From the NCBI GenBank assembly GCA_030635995.1, contig DAOVXU010000037.1, positions 1 to 11,376 of the forward strand: a stretch of DNA of 11,376 bases. The letters are read 5' to 3'. Position numbers and translations under genes: made by a program. This document shows positions 7,601-11,376 of this stretch, piece by piece; within the stretch, counting starts at the first letter, position 1; the number at the start of each line of letters is the position of its first letter. The stretch comes from Arcobacter sp. (GTDB lineage Bacteria; Campylobacterota; Campylobacteria; Campylobacterales; Arcobacteraceae). Below the pieces are notes generated by a model that did not search any database, was not told the origin of the DNA, and saw nothing but the letters and a program-made list of their open reading frames with translations.

Positions 7601-7624
7601 AAAATAAGGTATCTACCTTATTTT
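7601..7624. terminator. Perfect palindromic, probably bidirectional terminator
   Basis: AAAATAAGGTA (7601-7611) and its exact complement TACCTTATTTT (7614-7624) are separated by two bases. A realistic hairpin has about nine pairs with a six-base loop. The A/T-rich ends supply U runs in either direction. It lies between the converging mqnD (ends 7596) and permease gene (ends 7636), so it can terminate both. Confidence 0.8.
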
Positions 7625-7635
7625 AAAAAAAATAA

Positions 7636-8433
7636 TTATACCTTCTGAATATCTTTTGTATTTGTTTTATATTGTAAATAATCAGATATTTGAATTAAAC
7701 AAAATGTTATTAAAAATATAGCAAGACCAGCAAAAAAACTTATCCACCAAGCTATATCCATCACATCTTTTCCATCACTTAGTATACTTCCCCATGACAT
7801 TTGAGGTGGATTTATCCCAAGTCCTAGAAAACTAAGTGCTGATTCTCCAAGTATTGCTCCCCCTACTCCAAAAGTGAATGAAACTAAAAAAATTGGGGCT
7901 AAAAGTGGAGCATAATATTTAAATATAATTTTCATAGTTGATACATTTGATAATTTTAATATTTTTATATATGGTTTATTTGAGATAGAAAAACTTTCAC
8001 TTCTTATAAGCCTAGCCATAGACATCCAACCTGTGATTGACAATACAAATACCAAAACAAAAATGGAAGCATCGATATAACTCACAAGTGCTAAAAGTAA
8101 AAAGAAAGTTGGAAATGTTAAAAATATATCTATAATTATGGTGATACTTTTATCAATATTACCTTTAAAATATCCAGCATTTATCCCTATAAAAAGTCCT
8201 ATTAAAGATGTAATAGAAGCACTTAAAAATCCAATTATAAGTGAAGTTTGTCCACCTTGTAAAATTCGGGCAAATATATCTCTCCCCAATCTATCAGTTC
8301 CAAAAAAATGCTCCAATGATGGTGCTTCTAAAATAATCTTAGGATTTAAATCATAAGGAGATATTGTATAGATAAAATTACCAAAAAAAATAATAATTAT
8401 AAACCCAAATAAAAACCAACCATAAAATCTCAC
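7636..8433 (-). CDS. Orphan ABC transporter permease, OppC/DppC family
   Basis: A protein of 265 residues, slightly shorter than typical DppC/OppC (about 290-300). N-terminal membrane helix (about 5-24); the family signature HFFGTDRLGRDIFARILQGG at 42-61; then about five hydrophobic segments making the BPD_transp_1 domain (about 62-250); and the family motif ILGESALSFLGLGINPP at 194-210. It would be one inner-membrane subunit of a peptide- or nickel-type importer. The coupling-helix region (about 147-164, FSISNKPYIKILKLSNVS) lacks both the EAA and the conserved Gly (Asn163 in its place). No DppB, ATPase or binding protein is in the window, so the substrate cannot be named. The start is GTG, with AGGGG from a heptamer repeat 6 bases upstream. 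The gene lies 23 bases after rsmD. Confidence 0.88.
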   Translation of the reverse strand: MRFYGWFLFGFIIIIFFGNFIYTISPYDLNPKIILEAPSLEHFFGTDRLGRDIFARILQGGQTSLIIGFLSASITSLIGLFIGINAGYFKGNIDKSITIIIDIFLTFPTFFLLLALVSYIDASIFVLVFVLSITGWMSMARLIRSESFSISNKPYIKILKLSNVSTMKIIFKYYAPLLAPIFLVSFTFGVGGAILGESALSFLGLGINPPQMSWGSILSDGKDVMDIAWWISFFAGLAIFLITFCLIQISDYLQYKTNTKDIQKV

Positions 8434-8467
8434 CCCTAACCCCTAATCACCAAGCACTAATCACTAA
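8433..8467 (-). repeat. Five tandem heptamers spanning the rsmD stop and the permease start
   Basis: On the minus strand the sequence reads TTAGTGA, TTAGTGC, TTGGTGA, TTAGGGG, TTAGGGG without gaps (35 bases), with consensus TTRGKGN. The first unit and the start of the second encode the last codons of rsmD (ATT AGT GAT TAG). The last two provide an AGGGG ribosome-site-like sequence and the first G of the permease GTG. It is much richer in G than its surroundings. Confidence 0.8.
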
Positions 8468-9047
8468 TTCCATAATATGAAAGAGAACTATTTCCAAACT
8501 TTTTTGTTTTATATTGTTTATATTTACCTATAGTTTCTGGTAATTTTAATTCACTTTTATGTTCAAAAACTATCATAAATATATTTTCATTATCAAAACT
8601 TTCAACCATTTTATATGTTTCATCATAGATATTATCCATACCATCTCGAAAATCAAAAGGGGGATCGATATAAACTACTACTGGTTTTTCTGAAGCTTTT
8701 ATTGTTGTGTTTATAAGATTTGGAATTATCTCAAAACTATCACCCATCATTGTTGTGCAATTTTGAGGATCTACTATTTCACAATTATTTTGCAATACTC
8801 TATATGATCTTCTATCAATCTCACAAAAATATACATGACTTGCACCTCTACTTAACGCTTCAAGACCAATCGAACCACTACCTCCAAAAGCCTCTACAAA
8901 TACAGTATCAATAATATCATATTGAATAACATTAAAAAATGATTCTTTAAGTATCGCTTTACTACTTCTTGTAGTATCTAATGGTGGCAAATCCAATGTT
9001 TTACCTTTGTATTTTCCTGCTATTATTCTTGTAGTTAATTTTTTCAT
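8457..9047 (-). CDS. rsmD: 16S rRNA (guanine-966-N2)-methyltransferase RsmD
   Basis: A protein of 196 residues (E. coli RsmD 198). It methylates N2 of G966 in 16S rRNA within the assembling 30S subunit, using SAM. Visible landmarks: RIIAGKYKGKTLDLP at 7-21, TTRSSKAILKESFFNVI at 25-41 (matching the family RxTxxxxRExLFN region), the SAM-binding motif VEAFGGSGSIGLEALSRGA at 51-69, the acidic CEID at 75-78, and the catalytic DPPF at 128-131. The start is ATG with AGAGGGGA (9055-9062) 8 bases upstream and an extended -10 promoter behind it. It is followed by an ABC permease gene on the same strand, probably co-transcribed. The last residues (ISD) are encoded within a heptamer repeat, so the C-terminal end may be recently altered. 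Confidence 0.95.
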   Translation of the reverse strand: MKKLTTRIIAGKYKGKTLDLPPLDTTRSSKAILKESFFNVIQYDIIDTVFVEAFGGSGSIGLEALSRGASHVYFCEIDRRSYRVLQNNCEIVDPQNCTTMMGDSFEIIPNLINTTIKASEKPVVVYIDPPFDFRDGMDNIYDETYKMVESFDNENIFMIVFEHKSELKLPETIGKYKQYKTKKFGNSSLSYYGISD

Positions 9048-9081
9048 AAAATCATCCCCTCTATTATCTTATATTGTTGGG

Positions 9082-9090
9082 AGTATAGCA
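9082..9090 (-). promoter_or_regulatory. Extended -10 promoter of rsmD
   Basis: TGCTATACT on the minus strand (TGn-TATACT) ends 34 bases before the rsmD ATG. No -35 hexamer is recognisable. Its position upstream of a good ribosome site makes it the best promoter candidate for rsmD and the permease. Confidence 0.55.
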
Positions 9091-9141
9091 TATTGCTAAT
9101 AAAAATAAGAATTTTATTTTATATTTATATAACAGGATTAA

Positions 9142-9150
9142 TGATATAAT
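9142..9150 (+). promoter_or_regulatory. Extended -10 promoter of the CBS-type histidine kinase
   Basis: TGATATAAT is a perfect extended -10, identical to the one preceding the purU operon. Transcription would start near 9157, leaving a leader of about 100 bases before the kinase start. No -35 hexamer is apparent. Confidence 0.5.
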
Positions 9151-9176
9151 TAGTGAAGTTGTCTTTGGGTAAGAAC

Positions 9177-9202
9177 ATGGTAGGATTATTATTACTAACC
9201 AT
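9177..9202 (+). other. Imperfect hairpin in the kinase leader
   Basis: ATGGTAG (9177-9183) can pair with CTAACCAT (9195-9202), with one bulged A and an 11-base loop, followed by CATTTTT. It lies between the inferred transcription start and the kinase ribosome site. It could be a weak attenuator or a regulator site; chance is possible in such AT-rich DNA. Confidence 0.25.
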
Positions 9203-9246
9203 CATTTTTACACTGTACAATTTTTATTAAATAAAGAAATATTATT

Positions 9247-9253
9247 AAAAAGG
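9247..9253 (+). promoter_or_regulatory. Ribosome binding site of the CBS-type kinase
   Basis: AAAAAGG ends 3 bases before the ATG at 9257 and 6 bases before the ATG at 9260. Spacing favours 9260 as the true start, one residue shorter. Confidence 0.5.
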
Positions 9254-9256
9254 TAG

Positions 9257-11212
9257 ATGATGCTTATTTGTAAAATAATAAAAAGAGAATTTTATTGTAT
9301 TGGTCAAGATGCTACTATATCTCAAGCGATAGAGATGATGGAACAAAACAAAAATGGTTTTATTGTTTTTACTAAAAACAATAAAGTGATAGGTGTATTA
9401 ACCGAAAGAGATCTATTATCCTATATACTTAAAAATCAAGACTACAATCAGCTAGCATATCAATATGCAAAAAAAGAAATTATTACATTTCAAAAAAGTC
9501 GAACTATTGAATATATCTTAACCTCGCTAATGGAATTTGAGATAAGAAGAGTTATAATAGTCGATAAAAATAATAATTTTGCAGGGGTAACAACTCAAGG
9601 AGAACTAATAAGACATATCGATAGTGAAGCTTATAAAGTAAAAATGAAATTATTCAATTTAAAAAATCTACATACTTTAATCACTCAAGATATAAACAGA
9701 ACTATTAATGATACTTTTAAATGTATGAAAAAACATAATATAGGTTCAGTTATAATAACCAAAGAGGAACAGCCAGTAGGGATAATTACAGAAAGAGATA
9801 TTGTTAAAATAATCAAAGAAAATAAAAATATCAATGATAAAGTTTCTGATATTATGAGTAGCCCAATTATATATGCAGATATAAACTCTACTATTGAAGA
9901 AACATTAATTATTATGAAACAACACAATATCCAAAGAATTGTTATCTTAGACACCGATAATAAATATAAAATACTAGGAATTCGTGATATCTTTCATATA
10001 ATAAAAGGTAATTATAATAATTTAATAGAAAAAAAACTGCAACAATCAAAAAATATATTAAATTCAATTCATGAAGCTATTATTGAAGTACTTAAGATAA
10101 ATAATGAATACATTATCCAATGGTGTAATCAAAAGGCATTTGATATTTTTGGAAATAATATTATTGATAAAAATATTAATATTGTTATTGAATCAAAATT
10201 ATTAAGCACAATAATAGATAGCATAGCAAATAATTGTAATAATTTTGAACAAAAGATACAAATTAAAGATTTTTTTTATAAGCTAACATGTATTAGTAAT
10301 TATGAAATCAATGAAAGTAGTTTTAGATTATTTTTTATTGATATTTCTGAAATTGAAGAGTTAAATCAAAATCTACAAGATAGGATAGATGAAAAAACTA
10401 AAACATTACAAGATTTAAATAGTACTTTAGAACAAAAAATTAAAGATGCAGTAGAGCAAAATGAAAAAATACTAGAAAAACTCCATAGATCTGAAAAAAT
10501 GGCATCTATGGGTGAGATGATGGGGAATATTGCTCATCAATGGAGACAACCATTATCCATAATATCTACAAGTGCTACGGGTATGCTAATGCAGAAAGAA
10601 TACGGTATTTTAAATGATGATTGCTTTGTTAAGGGATGTGAAACTATAAATAATAATACCCAATACTTATCAACGACAATTGATGATTTTAGAAATTTTA
10701 TGCAAGGTGATTCTAAAATTATAAATTTTAATTTAAAAAATACCTTTGATTCTTTTTTAAACTTAGTTGATTCAACAATAAAAAATAATAATATAGAACT
10801 AATTTTAGATATACAAAAAGATATTAATATAAAAGGTTATCCAAATGAATTAATACAATGTTTTATAAATATTTTCAATAATGCGAAAGATGCTTTAGTG
10901 GAACATAATAAAGAGGATGAAAGATATATATTTATAACACTAAAAATAGTTGATAATGATGTAGTTATAATATTTACAGATAATGCAGAGGGGATAAACA
11001 ATAGTGTATTACCAAAAATCTTTGAGCCATATTTTACCACTAAACATCAAAGTTTAGGTACAGGACTTGGTCTACATATGACTTATAAGTTAATTGTCAA
11101 TGGAATGGGAGGAACTATAGAAGCTCAAAATACCAATTTTAAATATAAAGATAAAGAATACACTGGGGCAATATTTACCATTAAATTTTCATTAGTTAGT
11201 AAAATATCCTAA
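9257..11212 (+). CDS. Soluble histidine kinase with four CBS domains, PAS-like region and coiled coil
   Basis: A protein of 651 residues with no signal peptide or membrane helix, so a cytoplasmic sensor kinase. Domains: four CBS motifs as two Bateman pairs (about 1-60, 72-122, 134-190, 194-250); a PAS-like segment (about 262-365); a coiled coil (about 366-412); HisKA-like dimerisation region with KMASMGEMMGNIAHQWRQPL at 414-433 (His427); and HATPase_c with N box NIFNNAKDAL (538-547), G1 box DNAEGI (575-580), F box IFEPYFTTK and G2 box GTGLGL (601-606). CBS1 and CBS3 end in GVLTERD and GIITERD, the T-x-x-D pattern that often holds the ribose of adenine nucleotides, so AMP/ATP or SAM sensing is plausible but unproven. 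Two ATGs adjoin (9257, 9260); AAAAAGG at 9247-9253 is better spaced for the second. No partner response regulator is in the window. Confidence 0.92.
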   Translation: MMLICKIIKREFYCIGQDATISQAIEMMEQNKNGFIVFTKNNKVIGVLTERDLLSYILKNQDYNQLAYQYAKKEIITFQKSRTIEYILTSLMEFEIRRVIIVDKNNNFAGVTTQGELIRHIDSEAYKVKMKLFNLKNLHTLITQDINRTINDTFKCMKKHNIGSVIITKEEQPVGIITERDIVKIIKENKNINDKVSDIMSSPIIYADINSTIEETLIIMKQHNIQRIVILDTDNKYKILGIRDIFHIIKGNYNNLIEKKLQQSKNILNSIHEAIIEVLKINNEYIIQWCNQKAFDIFGNNIIDKNINIVIESKLLSTIIDSIANNCNNFEQKIQIKDFFYKLTCISNYEINESSFRLFFIDISEIEELNQNLQDRIDEKTKTLQDLNSTLEQKIKDAVEQNEKILEKLHRSEKMASMGEMMGNIAHQWRQPLSIISTSATGMLMQKEYGILNDDCFVKGCETINNNTQYLSTTIDDFRNFMQGDSKIINFNLKNTFDSFLNLVDSTIKNNNIELILDIQKDINIKGYPNELIQCFINIFNNAKDALVEHNKEDERYIFITLKIVDNDVVIIFTDNAEGINNSVLPKIFEPYFTTKHQSLGTGLGLHMTYKLIVNGMGGTIEAQNTNFKYKDKEYTGAIFTIKFSLVSKIS

Positions 11213-11225
11213 GTAGATTAAACTT

Positions 11226-11376
11226 CTACCTAGCATATCCACTTGCTCTAACTTCCCTAATAACATTAACTTTTATCTCTCCTGGATATTGAACTTTATC
11301 TCCTATATTTTGAGCTATTGTAGATGCTAAAAGTATCGATTCATCATCATTTACAAGTTTTGCATTTACAATTACT
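11226..11376 (-). CDS. rny: Ribonuclease Y, C-terminal end (partial)
   Basis: The last 49 codons and the TAG stop of a minus-strand gene that enters from the right edge. The reading includes NDDESILLASTIAQNIGDK and then YPGEIKVNVIREVRASGYAR, which matches the conserved RNase Y C-terminus (YPGxIKVxVIRExRAxxYA). RNase Y is a membrane-anchored endoribonuclease with KH and HD domains that starts mRNA decay; those catalytic parts lie outside the window. The gene converges on the CBS-type kinase with only 13 bases between the two stop codons and no strong terminator, so read-through antisense transcription is possible. Identification rests on the short C-terminal motif alone. Confidence 0.85.
   Translation of the reverse strand, partial: VIVNAKLVNDDESILLASTIAQNIGDKVQYPGEIKVNVIREVRASGYAR

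Larger units (their letters stand above)
9048..9256. other. Divergent intergenic region between rsmD and the CBS-type kinase
   Basis: A 209-base region without a coding frame. It holds an extended -10 for rsmD on its left side, an extended -10 for the kinase near 9145, an imperfect hairpin at 9177-9202 and the kinase ribosome site at 9247-9253. Confidence 0.7.

Noticed and set aside
8138..8914. Plus-strand open frames opposite the permease and rsmD
   Set aside because: They are shadows of well-identified minus-strand genes with clear family motifs.
9685..11040. Minus-strand hydrophobic open frames inside the CBS-type kinase gene
   Set aside because: Their membrane-like appearance arises from antisense reading of Ile/Lys/Asn-rich codons; the plus-strand frame is unmistakably a kinase.
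11213..11229. GTAGA/TCTAC hairpin between the kinase and rny as a terminator
   Set aside because: Only five pairs, with no following U run; too weak to call.
1..11376. CRISPR array, tRNA, rRNA, prophage or insertion sequence
   Set aside because: No regularly spaced repeats, cloverleaf-like sequences, transposase motifs or terminal inverted repeats were seen on either strand.

Overview
The window looks like chromosomal DNA from a low-GC (by eye under about 30% G+C) member of the Campylobacterota, most likely an Arcobacter-like organism. This is inferred from AT-rich codon use, extended -10 promoters (TGn-TATAAT) without clear -35 boxes, a futalosine-pathway menaquinone enzyme (MqnD type), an RNase Y C-terminus and a histidine kinase with the IAHQWRQPL phosphoacceptor box that is abundant in this phylum. 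No RNA gene, IS element, prophage gene or CRISPR array is visible.

Left part (1-6660, all minus strand): five genes lie head to tail with gaps of 2 to 13 bases and probably form one operon read from a promoter near 6650. In order they are two small uncharacterised proteins, purU (formyl-THF deformylase), trmL (tRNA wobble 2'-O-methyltransferase) and a giant membrane sensor kinase whose 3' end runs off the window at base 1. The kinase fills bases 1-4467 without a stop. Its visible 1489 residues hold a signal peptide, one THI5/NMT1-like binding domain, four SBP_bac_3 binding domains in tandem, one membrane helix, a PAS domain and the start of a HisKA domain with the phosphoacceptor His.

Middle part (6690-9060): mqnD is read rightward, divergent from the operon. 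It ends at a perfect palindromic hairpin that also faces the end of a leftward pair, rsmD followed by an orphan OppC/DppC-type ABC permease. The junction of that pair consists of five tandem heptamers that encode the end of rsmD, its stop codon, the likely ribosome binding site and the first base of the permease start codon.

Right part (9060-11376): a 209-base divergent region carries promoters for rsmD (leftward) and for a soluble histidine kinase (rightward) with four CBS domains, a PAS-like region, a coiled coil and a catalytic core. The last 49 codons of rny (RNase Y) converge on it from the right edge.

The strongest novelty candidates are the five-domain periplasmic sensor kinase, the CBS-type kinase (a possible adenine-nucleotide sensor), the heptamer repeat at the rsmD/permease junction, and a possible ATT start codon in the first operon gene. 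No response regulator is present in the window, so the outputs of both kinases are unknown.
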